This document shows positions 50,875 through 58,779 of a stretch of DNA of 64,000 nt, piece by piece. Position 1 is the first letter of the stretch. Every line of letters begins with the position of its first letter. The stretch comes from JAXHUH01 sp034211175 (lineage in GTDB: Bacteria; Actinomycetota; Acidimicrobiia; Acidimicrobiales; CAIXPF01), in contig JAXHUH010000063.1 of NCBI GenBank assembly GCA_034211175.1, forward strand, positions 1 to 64,000. The letters run 5' to 3'. The notes beneath the pieces were generated by a model, which was not told where the DNA came from, did no database searches, and saw only the letters and a list, made by a program, of their open reading frames with translations. The translations under genes and the position numbers were made by a program.

Positions 50875-51870
50875 ATGCTCGATGAACGAAAGTCAGCGAT
50901 CCTGAAGGCGGTCGTCGAGGGCTACATCGAGACCGCGCAACCCGTCGGTTCGGCGTTCGTGTCCCGCGCCCCGGGCCTGGGTGTGTCCTCGGCCACCGTC
51001 CGCAACGACATGGTGCTGCTGGAGCGCGAGGGTTACCTGCAGCAGCCCCACACCAGCGCGGGTCGGGTCCCGACCGACAAGGGCTACCGCTTCTTCGTCG
51101 ACAACCTGACGCTGCCCGACCTCGACCAGCTCGAGAGCCAGCAGGTGCGGGAGTTCTTCCGTGCCGCGCACGTCGAGCTCGAGCAGATGCTGTCCGACAC
51201 CAGCAACCTGCTCTCCGACCTCACGAGCTACGCCGCGGTCGTCGTCGGCCCGCCCCACGACGTGGCCACGATCCGCTCCGCGCAGCTCGTGTCCTTGACC
51301 GACGACCTGGCGCTGCTGGTGGTCGTGCACTCCAACGGTGTCGTCGAGAAGCACCCCGTCCAGCTGACGACGCCGGTGACGAACGACCAGATGGACCGGG
51401 CCAGCGCCGCCGTCTCCGCGGCGCTGATCGGCGCGTCGCTCGGCACCAGCGTCCCCACGCCGGTCACCGGTGAGGCGGCGGTCGACGAGGTCGTCGCCTC
51501 GGCGATGGGTGCCGTGCAGTCAGAGCGGTCCCAGAGCGCGCCCCTCTACGTCGGCGGCGCCTCGACGGTCGCGGCGGCCTTCGACGCCGTCGACATCGTG
51601 CGCAAGGTGCTCGTGACGCTCGAGCAGCAGCTCGTCGTCGTGTCGCTCCTCTCGGACGTGCTCGATCGCGGCCTGAGCGTCGCCATCGGGACCGAGACGG
51701 GCGTGGAGCCGTTGTCGGACTGCTCGATCGTCGTGGCCCCCTACCATGTGGACGGTGAGCAGGCGGGCTCGATCGGGGTGCTGGGCCCCACCCGCATGAA
51801 CTACCAACAGGCGTTGGCCGCGGTCGCCGTCGTGAGCAAGCGCCTCAGCCACCGGCTCAGCGAAGGATGA
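50875..51870 (+). CDS. hrcA: Heat-shock repressor HrcA
   Basis: A 331-residue HrcA from ATG 50875 (GTG 50848 in frame is possible). The N-terminal winged helix reads ERKSAILKAVVEGYIETAQP, VGSAFVSRAPGLGVSSATVR, NDMVLLEREGYLQQPHTSAG and RVPTDKGYRFFVD. A GAF-like domain and a C-terminal dimer segment (VLGPTRMNYQQALAAVAVVS) follow. HrcA binds CIRCE elements, and its folding depends on GroEL, giving feedback. The CIRCE just upstream indicates autoregulation. The stop overlaps the dnaJ start (ATGA). Confidence 0.95.
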   Translation: MLDERKSAILKAVVEGYIETAQPVGSAFVSRAPGLGVSSATVRNDMVLLEREGYLQQPHTSAGRVPTDKGYRFFVDNLTLPDLDQLESQQVREFFRAAHVELEQMLSDTSNLLSDLTSYAAVVVGPPHDVATIRSAQLVSLTDDLALLVVVHSNGVVEKHPVQLTTPVTNDQMDRASAAVSAALIGASLGTSVPTPVTGEAAVDEVVASAMGAVQSERSQSAPLYVGGASTVAAAFDAVDIVRKVLVTLEQQLVVVSLLSDVLDRGLSVAIGTETGVEPLSDCSIVVAPYHVDGEQAGSIGVLGPTRMNYQQALAAVAVVSKRLSHRLSEG

Positions 51871-52997
51871 CGATGGCGACCGATTACTACGAGCTCCTCG
51901 GTGTGTCGCAGACGGCCACCCAGGAGGAGATCAAGCGTGCCTATCGCCGCAAGGCACGCGAGCTCCACCCCGACGTGAACAAGTCGCCCGAGGCGGAGAC
52001 GCAGTTCAAGGAGGTCTCGACCGCCTACGAGACGCTGAGCGACCCCCAGCGCCGGGAGCGCTACAACCGCTTCGGGGCCGAGGGCGCGGCGGCCGGTGCC
52101 GGCGGCGGTGATCCCTTCGGCGGCAGCGGCCTCGGCGACATCTTCGACGCGTTCTTCGGTGGCCAGTCCCCCTTCGGCGGTGGCGGCGGGTCGCGGGGCC
52201 CGGCCGGGCCGCCCCGGGGTGTCGACATCGAGGCGAGGGTCGATCTCGAGTTCGAGAGCGCCGTGTTCGGCAGCGAGGCCGAGGTCGAGGTGCGCACCGC
52301 GGTTGCCTGCGCGGTCTGCGAGGCGACGGGCGCCGAGCCGGGCACCTCGCCGGAGACGTGCCCCGAGTGCAACGGCGCCGGCCAGGTGCGGCGCGTGCGC
52401 CAGTCGATCCTCGGCCAGATGGTCACCTCGGGCCCCTGCGGGCGCTGCGGCGGGATGGGCAAGACCATCGCCAAGCCGTGCAAGCACTGCGACGGCGAGG
52501 GCCGCGAGATCGCCGACAAGGTCTTCACGATCGACGTGCCGGCCGGCGTCGACTCGGGCACCACGCTGCGCCTGCCCGGCAAGGGCGCGGTCGGCCCCCG
52601 TGGCGGTGGCGCCGGCGACCTGTACGTGCAGATCCGGGTCCGTCCCCACGAGTACCTGCGCCGTGACGGCGACGACCTCGTCCACACGCTGCCGATCTCG
52701 GCCACCCAGGCCGCGCTCGGCACCCACATCACCTACGAGACCCTCGACGGCTCCGAGGACCTGATCATCCCGAAGGGGACCCAGACCGGACGGGTGTTCA
52801 CGCTGCGGGGGCGGGGTGTGCCCCACGTGAAGGGCCGGGGCCGGGGCGACCTGCGGGTCGAGGTCGTGGTCGAGACCCCGACCGGCCTCTCGGGCGCCGA
52901 GGAGGACCTGCTGCGCCAGCTCGCCGAGCTCCGGGGCGAGGACGTGGCGCCCGCGGACGACGGCCTGTTCGCCCGCATCCGCTCCGCGTTCAAGTAG
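51867..52997 (+). CDS. dnaJ: Chaperone DnaJ
   Basis: A 376-residue type I Hsp40. The J domain has the HPD motif in KARELHPDVNKSPEAETQFK (~31-36), followed by a Gly/Phe-rich region. A zinc-finger domain (~145-215) carries four CxxCxGxG-like repeats (CAVCEATG, CPECNGAG, CGRCGGMG, CKHCDGEG), and C-terminal substrate-binding domains end FARIRSAFK. It delivers unfolded proteins to DnaK and stimulates its ATPase. It overlaps hrcA by 4 bp and is followed by rsmE after 3 bp, so all three share the CIRCE-controlled promoter. An ATG at 51873 (MATDYYELLG) is an alternative start. Confidence 0.97.
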   Translation: MTMATDYYELLGVSQTATQEEIKRAYRRKARELHPDVNKSPEAETQFKEVSTAYETLSDPQRRERYNRFGAEGAAAGAGGGDPFGGSGLGDIFDAFFGGQSPFGGGGGSRGPAGPPRGVDIEARVDLEFESAVFGSEAEVEVRTAVACAVCEATGAEPGTSPETCPECNGAGQVRRVRQSILGQMVTSGPCGRCGGMGKTIAKPCKHCDGEGREIADKVFTIDVPAGVDSGTTLRLPGKGAVGPRGGGAGDLYVQIRVRPHEYLRRDGDDLVHTLPISATQAALGTHITYETLDGSEDLIIPKGTQTGRVFTLRGRGVPHVKGRGRGDLRVEVVVETPTGLSGAEEDLLRQLAELRGEDVAPADDGLFARIRSAFK

Positions 52998-53000
52998 CCC

Positions 53001-53714
53001 GTGGCGGCCGGGCCCGACGGTCGCGGCGGCCCTCACGTGTTCGTCGACGACCTCGACGCACCCGTGCTGGCGGCGGACGACCGCCACCACCTCGAGCGCG
53101 TGCTGCGGTTGCGCTCGGGGGACGATCTGACGATCTCCGACGGGGCCGGCCGTTGGCGGTCGGCCGTGCTCGGCGCCGAGCTCGACGGGCTGGGGCCGAT
53201 CGTGTCCGTCGACCGGCCGAGCCCGGCCCTGACCGTCGGGTTCGCGCTCGTGAAGGGCGAGCGGCCGGAGTGGACGGTGCAGAAGCTGACCGAGCTCGGC
53301 GTCGACCACATCGTGCCGTTGACGAGCGACCGCACCGTCGTCCGCTGGGACGGTCAGAAGGCGGTGCGCAACACCGAGCGGTTGCGCCGCATCGCCCGGG
53401 AGGCGGCGATGCAGTGCCGCCGCGTGTGGCTGCCCGAGGTCGCGTCGCTCACGCCGTTCGACGACGTGCTCGGCGGCGCCGCGGCGGCCGACGCGCCGGT
53501 GTGCGTGGCCGATCCCGGCGGGCGCCCACCGACGCTCGAACGGCCGTCGATCCTGGTCGGGCCGGAGGGTGGTTGGTCTGAACGCGAGCATCAGCGTGTC
53601 GATGCATCGGCACGCGTAGCATTGGGGCCGCACATATTGCGGGCCGAGACCGCGGCGATCGCTGCTGGAACGGCGTTAGCGCTCCTACGCGCCGGGTTGG
53701 TCCGAATGTCCTAG
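53001..53714 (+). CDS. rsmE: 16S rRNA (uracil1498-N3)-methyltransferase
   Basis: A 237-residue RsmE with the SPOUT-type knot: DDRHHLERVLRLRSGDDLTI (N-terminal PUA-like part), KGERPEWTVQKLTELGVDHI, REAAMQCRRVWLPEV, ILVGPEGGWSEREHQ (SAM-binding loop) and LGPHILRAETAAIAAGTAL. It methylates U1498 of 16S rRNA using S-adenosylmethionine. The GTG start at 53001 lies 3 bp after dnaJ, making it part of the heat-shock operon, a common actinobacterial arrangement. Confidence 0.95.
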   Translation: MAAGPDGRGGPHVFVDDLDAPVLAADDRHHLERVLRLRSGDDLTISDGAGRWRSAVLGAELDGLGPIVSVDRPSPALTVGFALVKGERPEWTVQKLTELGVDHIVPLTSDRTVVRWDGQKAVRNTERLRRIAREAAMQCRRVWLPEVASLTPFDDVLGGAAAADAPVCVADPGGRPPTLERPSILVGPEGGWSEREHQRVDASARVALGPHILRAETAAIAAGTALALLRAGLVRMS

Positions 53715-53741
53715 GCATCAGGTGGAAAACGCTCGCCGTGG

Positions 53742-53770
53742 TTGATCTCGCCACTCGGTGTGCCTAGTCT
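53742..53770 (+). promoter_or_regulatory. Promoter of bldD
   Basis: TTGATC (53742-53747) and TAGTCT (53765-53770) are separated by exactly 17 bp. A BldD-like half-site pair lies between them. Confidence 0.6.
53753..53761. promoter_or_regulatory. Candidate BldD operator
   Basis: ACTCGGTGT matches the ACNC-W-GNGT core of the Streptomyces BldD site except the central base. It lies inside the bldD promoter spacer, as expected for autorepression. Confidence 0.5.
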
Positions 53771-53848
53771 CGCCCAGTACACCAAACTGGTCAGGGATCA
53801 ACGGTGGCGAGCGTTGGCCCCTCCCCTCGCATGAAAAGGTAGGAGTGA

Positions 53849-54382
53849 ATGCTCAGCGAGAACGAGCTCGGTGGCGGTGAGACGCCGCCGAACTACGGCC
53901 GGAAGGTCGGGGAGCGGCTGCGGGCCATTCGCCGCCAGAAGCGCATGTCCCTCCAGGATGTCGAGGCGGCCTCCAACCAGGAGTTCAAGGCCTCGGTCCT
54001 GGGTGCGTACGAGCGGGGCGAGCGGGCGATCTCCGTTCCTCGGCTCCAGCGGCTCGCCCGGTTCTACAGCGTCCCGGTCGATCAGCTGCTTCCCCGCGAC
54101 GAGGGCCCCGACTTCGGCAACGAGCCGGTCGACCCGACACCCGGCCCGATCAACACGTCGGTCACGATCGACCTGACCCGCCTCGAGGAGCTCGAGGGCG
54201 CCGAGGCCGAGATGCTGAACCGCTACCTGACGATGATTCAGGTGCAGCGGCAGGACTTCAACGGCCGGGTGCTGACCATCCGCCGCGACGACCTGCGGGC
54301 GCTGGCCTGCATCCTCGGCACCGGCGTCGAGGCCACCGGTCCGCGGCTGATCGACCTGGGGCTCGCCGCCGGCGCCGCCTGA
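53849..54382 (+). CDS. bldD: BldD-type developmental regulator with c-di-GMP binding motif
   Basis: A 177-residue protein. Residues ~17-85 are an XRE helix-turn-helix: VGERLRAIRRQKRMSLQDVE, ASNQEFKASVLGAYERGERA, ISVPRLQRLARFYSVPVDQL. The C-terminal domain carries the BldD cyclic-di-GMP signature RxD-x8-RxxD: Arg134/Asp136, eight residues, then Arg145/Asp148, in QRQDFNGRVLTIRRDD. In Streptomyces, c-di-GMP dimerises BldD and represses development genes. Conservation here suggests that c-di-GMP controls this regulator in an acidimicrobial lineage too. TAGGAG precedes the ATG; a ~70-nt leader is likely. It ends at a strong terminator. Confidence 0.93.
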   Translation: MLSENELGGGETPPNYGRKVGERLRAIRRQKRMSLQDVEAASNQEFKASVLGAYERGERAISVPRLQRLARFYSVPVDQLLPRDEGPDFGNEPVDPTPGPINTSVTIDLTRLEELEGAEAEMLNRYLTMIQVQRQDFNGRVLTIRRDDLRALACILGTGVEATGPRLIDLGLAAGAA

Positions 54383-54406
54383 CCCCGCGACACCATGTCC
54401 TTCGTT

Positions 54407-54434
54407 CGATGCCGGCCCCTCGGGGCCGGCATCG
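54407..54434 (+). terminator. Intrinsic terminator after bldD
   Basis: CGATGCCGGCCCC-TC-GGGGCCGGCATCG is a perfect 13-bp inverted repeat, 24 bp after the bldD stop. Confidence 0.75.
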
Positions 54435-54593
54435 TCGCGTCCGGGCACGGCCGCACGCCGGTGGACCGTGGTCCGCACCGCGCTCCGCACCGGTCCCGAA
54501 GATGCTCCGCACGTTCTGCACGCGCGGCCCGATGCCGTCGGGTCGACGGGCGCCGGATAGCCTCCGGGGGAGCCGAGGACGGGGGACGACGTC

Positions 54594-55280
54594 GTGGACA
54601 CGGCCGGTCGGGGGCGAGCGGTGGGCGGCACCGGCGCGCCGGCCGCGAGCGCGTCCGACACGGGCGCACCGATGGCGGGCAGATCGATGTCCGGCCGCGT
54701 CCGCCTCCGGGGCGCACCCCGTGCCGGTGGCCACTCGGCAGGGTCGACACCGGCGACCCGCACCCGCGACCCCCGTGTCCGTCTCGGCACGCGCCGATCC
54801 GCCCCCGCCGCGTCCGCCGACGCGGCGGAGGGCGTCGTCGTCACCGCCGGGCGCCGCCGCCGGGTCGGCTCGATGTGCGCCATGGCGTGCGCGGTCGTGC
54901 TCGCGGTCGCCGCCCTCCTGCCGTGGGTGCGCATCGACACCGTCGTCGCGTCGGCCACCGGTCGGGGGATCGACGGCGACGGGGTCCTGACGTTCGTGCT
55001 CGCGCTCGTCGCGGTCGGCGTCGTGGTCGCCGATCTGCGGCGGCCCCACTGGCTGCTCGCCGCCACGTGCGCCTCGTCGTTCGGCACCGCTCTCGTCATC
55101 GGCACGTACGACCTGACGAGGATCGCCTCGCTCGTCGACGTGTCGGGCATGGAGGGCGAGGTCGAGCGGGGCATCGGGCTGTGGCTGACCGTGGCCGCCT
55201 CGCTCGTCGGTGTCCTCGCCGCGGCGATGCTCGCCGCCGACCCGGCCCGCCCCGTGACCGCGCCGGGCGCCGCCCGCTGA
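54594..55280 (+). CDS. Predicted membrane protein, unknown function
   Basis: A 228-residue protein. The first ~90 residues are low-complexity (Ala/Gly/Arg/Ser), then four hydrophobic segments follow (~92-110 MACAVVLAVAALLPWVRIDT, ~127-143, ~150-167, ~195-212). The first loop contains VVASATGRGIDGDGVLTFVL, a pattern seen in many small actinobacterial membrane proteins with a conserved GxDGDG loop. No enzymatic motif is present. The true start may be an internal ATG nearer the first helix. It is convergent with the SAHH-like gene and has no obvious partner. Confidence 0.65.
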   Translation: MDTAGRGRAVGGTGAPAASASDTGAPMAGRSMSGRVRLRGAPRAGGHSAGSTPATRTRDPRVRLGTRRSAPAASADAAEGVVVTAGRRRRVGSMCAMACAVVLAVAALLPWVRIDTVVASATGRGIDGDGVLTFVLALVAVGVVVADLRRPHWLLAATCASSFGTALVIGTYDLTRIASLVDVSGMEGEVERGIGLWLTVAASLVGVLAAAMLAADPARPVTAPGAAR

Positions 55281-55295
55281 CGTCACGGGGCGTCC

Positions 55296-56651
55296 TCAGG
55301 AACGTCGCGTCGGCGTCGCCCCCACGACGAGCGCGAGGTGATCGGCCCGCGCCGTCGCCACGAAACCCCGGGCGAGGCGATCACAGAAGCCCGCATCAAG
55401 CTCGACAGCACCCGTAGCGCCGCCCGGCAGGCCGGCGGCCTGGAGAGCGCCCTGGACCATCATCGCCATCGTCGGTTCGATGAGGCGGATCGGTATGCAT
55501 CTGGCGCGACCGTCGAAGTTGAGCGGGAACCCGGCGTTCACGAACGTCGCCCGGCGGTCTTGTGGCAGGTCGAAGTGGAGGTCGGCATGTACGTCGCGCT
55601 CGTCGAGCGCGTCGGTGCTGAGCGCGATGGAGTCGTCGGGCTCGCTCTCGGCGAGCTCGATGAAGTCCCGCCTCGACAGCTCGACCGTGCCCGATGAACC
55701 GCTGACGAGTGCGGCGGTGCCGCCGGGGGCGATGAGCGGCCAGTCGCTCGTCCGGAACGACGCCTGTCCGGAGCACCCGACGACGAGATCGTTCGGACCG
55801 CTCCCGGCCCCATGCGACGCGTGGGCGCGGTGGCCGGCTTGGATCGCGGTGCGGACCTTGGCGGGGTCGGGGTCCCACACGAACACGGTGGCGGCGGGGT
55901 ACTCGGACGCGAGGAATCGGGCGACCTCGGTTCCGACGCTGCCGTAGCCCAACACGAGGGCCCTGTTCGGCCCCGATGCGCCGAGTCGCGCGAGCGCGCG
56001 TCGGAGCGCTGCGACGATCGACAGGCCTATGAACGGAGACTCGATCCGCTTCTTCACCCAGCTCCGGGCGACGTCGACGACGGGTACGTTGCGGGCGAGG
56101 AGGGCCAGGTCGAGTCGGGCGTTGATCTTCTTGAAGCCGCGGGAGGTCTGCTCGACGATGCGGACGTCGTCGACCTCGTCGATGCGGTATGCGGCGAGTG
56201 CGTCGAGGACGTGGGCGCCATCGTCCAGAACGAGCAGCGGTCGCCGCGCTCGAGGATCGCTGTCGAGCCACTCCCTCACGAACGCCTGGACTCGCCGACG
56301 CTGGTAGGCGGCGTACGGTCGAGTCACCTGGAAGTCGTCGCACACGTCGAAGCGATCCGCTGCGATGCCGACGTGGTCGGTGAGTGCCCTGCGGGTGACG
56401 TCGTGGGACGTGTAGGGCACGTCGATCCACGTGATCCGCTCCGGCGGCAGGCCGAGCTCGACGAGCGCCCTGGCCATCGCCACCTGGTCCACGAGCTGGT
56501 GTTGGACGAACAGTGCATCGAATCGGTCGAGCACGGTGCCGGCGGACCGGCTGTGCTCGACGAGGTCGGCGAGGAGCGGCGTGTCGTCGAGCGTGGGGAT
56601 CGACTCGTCGAGATTCAGGAAGTCGTCGAGCACGTCGACGGTCGCGTGCAT
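55296..56651 (-). CDS. S-adenosylhomocysteine hydrolase-like NAD-binding protein
   Basis: A 451-residue protein from ATG 56651 (GAGGGA 8 bp upstream). The C-terminal half has the SAHH NAD-binding core: ALVLGYGSVGTEVARFLASE, VFVWDPDPAKVRTAIQAGH, LVVGCSGQASF, FVNAGFPLNFDG. The N-terminal half has LLVLDDGAHVLDAL and IVEQTSRGFKKINARL, echoing the SAHH motifs VDDGGD and EETTTG. The Lys-Asp segment of the SAHH active site is replaced by RSWVKKRIES, so it probably is not a standard SAHH. The substrate is unknown. Base composition is somewhat less GC-rich than neighbours. It is divergent from the ABCG-type exporter, perhaps sharing control. Confidence 0.72.
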   Translation of the reverse strand: MHATVDVLDDFLNLDESIPTLDDTPLLADLVEHSRSAGTVLDRFDALFVQHQLVDQVAMARALVELGLPPERITWIDVPYTSHDVTRRALTDHVGIAADRFDVCDDFQVTRPYAAYQRRRVQAFVREWLDSDPRARRPLLVLDDGAHVLDALAAYRIDEVDDVRIVEQTSRGFKKINARLDLALLARNVPVVDVARSWVKKRIESPFIGLSIVAALRRALARLGASGPNRALVLGYGSVGTEVARFLASEYPAATVFVWDPDPAKVRTAIQAGHRAHASHGAGSGPNDLVVGCSGQASFRTSDWPLIAPGGTAALVSGSSGTVELSRRDFIELAESEPDDSIALSTDALDERDVHADLHFDLPQDRRATFVNAGFPLNFDGRARCIPIRLIEPTMAMMVQGALQAAGLPGGATGAVELDAGFCDRLARGFVATARADHLALVVGATPTRRS

Positions 56652-56960
56652 GGCGCCGTCCCTCGTCGGTGAGTGCCCGTCGCGCTCCACGGCGCCCAGT
56701 GTGCTCCGGCGGATCGGTTCGGGTCCCATGGATTCTGGCCATCGTCGGGCGCCCCGGCTCGCCGCGGCGCGTGGGGAGCGTTGTGGGTGCCGCGAGCGTG
56801 CATCGACATCGGGGTGATCCTGTGAACCGGCTTCTCGATGCGCACGTACCACTCTCCGTCCAAATGTCCGCACAACATGTTGTCCGTGCAAGTCGGCACG
56901 GGCGGCGGGGGAACGTGTCCGGCTACCACGCCGGCTCGCGTCGCCAGGAGGAGGCCAGCC
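56652..56960. promoter_or_regulatory. Divergent intergenic region with palindrome ACAACATGTTGT
   Basis: This 309-bp region separates the SAHH-like and ABC exporter genes. At 56872-56883 lies the perfect 12-bp palindrome ACAACATGTTGT, flanked by the near-direct repeats TGTCCGCACAA and TGTCCGTGCAA (56865 and 56881). It is AT-richer than its surroundings, consistent with a regulated divergent promoter. No small gene is convincing here. Confidence 0.5.
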
Positions 56961-58709
56961 ATGTCCATCGAGACCGTCGCACCGCAGTGGTGGCCACGAG
57001 GGGGCGAGCCCCTCGCCGGGGCTCGGCCCGATGCCGGCCGGGCGAGCGTCGGGGTGCACCTCTCGTGTCGTGACCTGGTCGTGCGCGCGTCCGACGGCAC
57101 GGCGCTGCTCGACGAGATCACCTTCGACATCCGACCCGGTGAGCTGGTGGCGATCGTCGGGGCGAGCGGCGCGGGCAAGTCGACCCTGCTCGGCGCGCTC
57201 GCCGGGTCCCGGGCGGCGGCCGCCGGCGAGGTGTTGATCGACGGCGACGCGGCCCATGCGATCAGCGCGGCGCGCCGCCGCGAGATCGGGTTCGTTCCCC
57301 AGGACGACGTGATCCACCGCGACCTGCCGCTCGGGCGGGTCCTCACCTATGCGGCCCGGCTGCGGCTGCCCGCCGGCTCGACCCGTGCGGACGTGCGCGC
57401 CGCGGCGGCCCGTGCCCTCGCGGCGGTCGATCTCGACGACCGGGCCGACGTCCGGGTGTCCGAGCTCAGTGGCGGCCAGCGCCGCCGGGCGTCGATCGCT
57501 CTGGAGCTGGTCACCAGCCCGCGGGCGTGCCTGCTCGACGAGCCGACCTCCGGGCTCGACCCGGTCGCTGCCGCGGGTGTGGTCGACGAGCTGCGTCGGC
57601 TGGCCGACGGCGGCGCCACCGTCGTGTTCGTCACCCACGCCGCGGCCGACCTCGCCCGCTGTGACCGGATCGTGGCGGTCGCGCCCGGCGGGCGGCTGGC
57701 GTTCTTCGGCACCCCGGTCGAGGCGATGGAGGCGTGGGGCGTCCGCGACCTCGAGGCGCTCCACCGGCGCCTGACCGACGGCTCGGTCGCGCCGATGACC
57801 TTCGCCCCCCGCCGTCCGGCGCTCGCCGCCGGTGCCACGCCCGGTGCCGGTGCTCGTGCGCCCCGGCGGTTCGTGCAGTGGGCGGCGCTCACCGCCCGCA
57901 CGCTCGAGACGGTGGCCCGCAACCGCCTGACGCTGGCGATCATGGTCGGCTCACCGGCGATGGTCGTCGCCATGTTCGCCGTGCTGTTCCGGCCCGGGGC
58001 GTTCGACCCGGCCGACCCGAGCCCGACCTCGGCGATCATGATCGGCTTCTGGGTGGCGTTCGGTGGCTTCTTCTTCGGTCTCACCTACGGGCTGCTGCAG
58101 ATCTGCCCCGAGGTGGCGATGATGCGCCGGGAGCGCCGGGGAGGGGTGTCGCCGGGCCTGCAGCTGCTGGCCAAGCTCGCGGCGCTCACGCCGGTGCTGA
58201 TCGCCATCGACGTGGCCATGCTCGCGGTGCTGCGGTGGTTCGACCGCCTCCCGGCACTCGACGGCGCGACCACCGGCCGCCTGGCGATCACGCTGGCCCT
58301 CGACGCCGTCGCCGCGCTGGCCCTCGGTCTGCTGGCGTCGGCTGCGGTCTCGACCCCGGCCCAGGCGTCGCTGGCGCTGCCCATGCTGTGCTTCCCCGCG
58401 GTGCTGTTCTCCGGCGCGGTGTTGCCGGTCCCGGTGATGGCCGGCGCCGGGCGGGCGATCAGCGCCGCCATGTCGGACCGCTGGGCGTTCGAGGCGGTCG
58501 GGCGTGACCTCGGCCTGCGTGAGCTGTTCGCCTCGGGTTCGTCGCCGCTCGGCCCGGCCCTGCTCGACGAGTACGGCTCGACGTGGACGGTCGGCATCGG
58601 CACCGTCTGGGTCGTGCTGGTCGGGTTCACGGCGCTGTTCTCGGCCGCGGCGTGGCTCGTCCTGGTCAGCCGCTGCCGGACCGGCGGTTCCCACACGTCC
58701 GCCTCCTGA
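56961..58709 (+). CDS. ABCG-type ABC exporter half-transporter
   Basis: A 582-residue fused ATPase-permease in ABCG order (ATPase first). Walker A GASGAGKST at 67-75, Q-loop IGFVPQDDVIHRDLPLGRVL, signature LSGGQRRRASIALEL (~168) and Walker B ACLLDEPTSGLDPVAAAGVV. The permease (~305-580) has six hydrophobic segments (TLAIMVGSPAMVVAMFAVLF, FWVAFGGFFFGLTYGLLQIC). The VIHRDLPLGRVLTYAARLRL stretch resembles actinobacterial FHA-linked ABCG proteins, but no FHA domain is present. The substrate is unknown. AGGAGGAGG lies 6-14 bp before ATG 56961. It is divergent from the SAHH-like gene. Confidence 0.92.
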   Translation: MSIETVAPQWWPRGGEPLAGARPDAGRASVGVHLSCRDLVVRASDGTALLDEITFDIRPGELVAIVGASGAGKSTLLGALAGSRAAAAGEVLIDGDAAHAISAARRREIGFVPQDDVIHRDLPLGRVLTYAARLRLPAGSTRADVRAAAARALAAVDLDDRADVRVSELSGGQRRRASIALELVTSPRACLLDEPTSGLDPVAAAGVVDELRRLADGGATVVFVTHAAADLARCDRIVAVAPGGRLAFFGTPVEAMEAWGVRDLEALHRRLTDGSVAPMTFAPRRPALAAGATPGAGARAPRRFVQWAALTARTLETVARNRLTLAIMVGSPAMVVAMFAVLFRPGAFDPADPSPTSAIMIGFWVAFGGFFFGLTYGLLQICPEVAMMRRERRGGVSPGLQLLAKLAALTPVLIAIDVAMLAVLRWFDRLPALDGATTGRLAITLALDAVAALALGLLASAAVSTPAQASLALPMLCFPAVLFSGAVLPVPVMAGAGRAISAAMSDRWAFEAVGRDLGLRELFASGSSPLGPALLDEYGSTWTVGIGTVWVVLVGFTALFSAAAWLVLVSRCRTGGSHTSAS

Positions 58710-58727
58710 GGGTCTCCTCGCCCAGAC

Positions 58728-58765
58728 CGCCGCCGGCAGCGTGATGTATCGCGCGGCCGGCGGCG
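58728..58765 (+). terminator. Hairpin between ABC exporter and TIR-beta-TIR gene
   Basis: CGCCGCCGGC and GCCGGCGGCG are perfectly complementary (10 bp) with an 18-base loop, located 19 bp after the exporter stop. Confidence 0.6.
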
Positions 58766-58779
58766 CTCTCTGTTGAACC

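Larger units (their letters stand above)
53728..53815. repeat. Long inverted repeat flanking the bldD promoter
   Basis: A 20-base arm at 53728-53747 (starting AACGCTCGCC) is complementary at 17 of 20 positions to 53796-53815 (ending GGCGAGCGTT), with 48 bp between. The left arm includes the -35 box; the right arm lies in the 5' untranslated region. It could be paired regulator sites or a cruciform/RNA structure. Confidence 0.75.
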
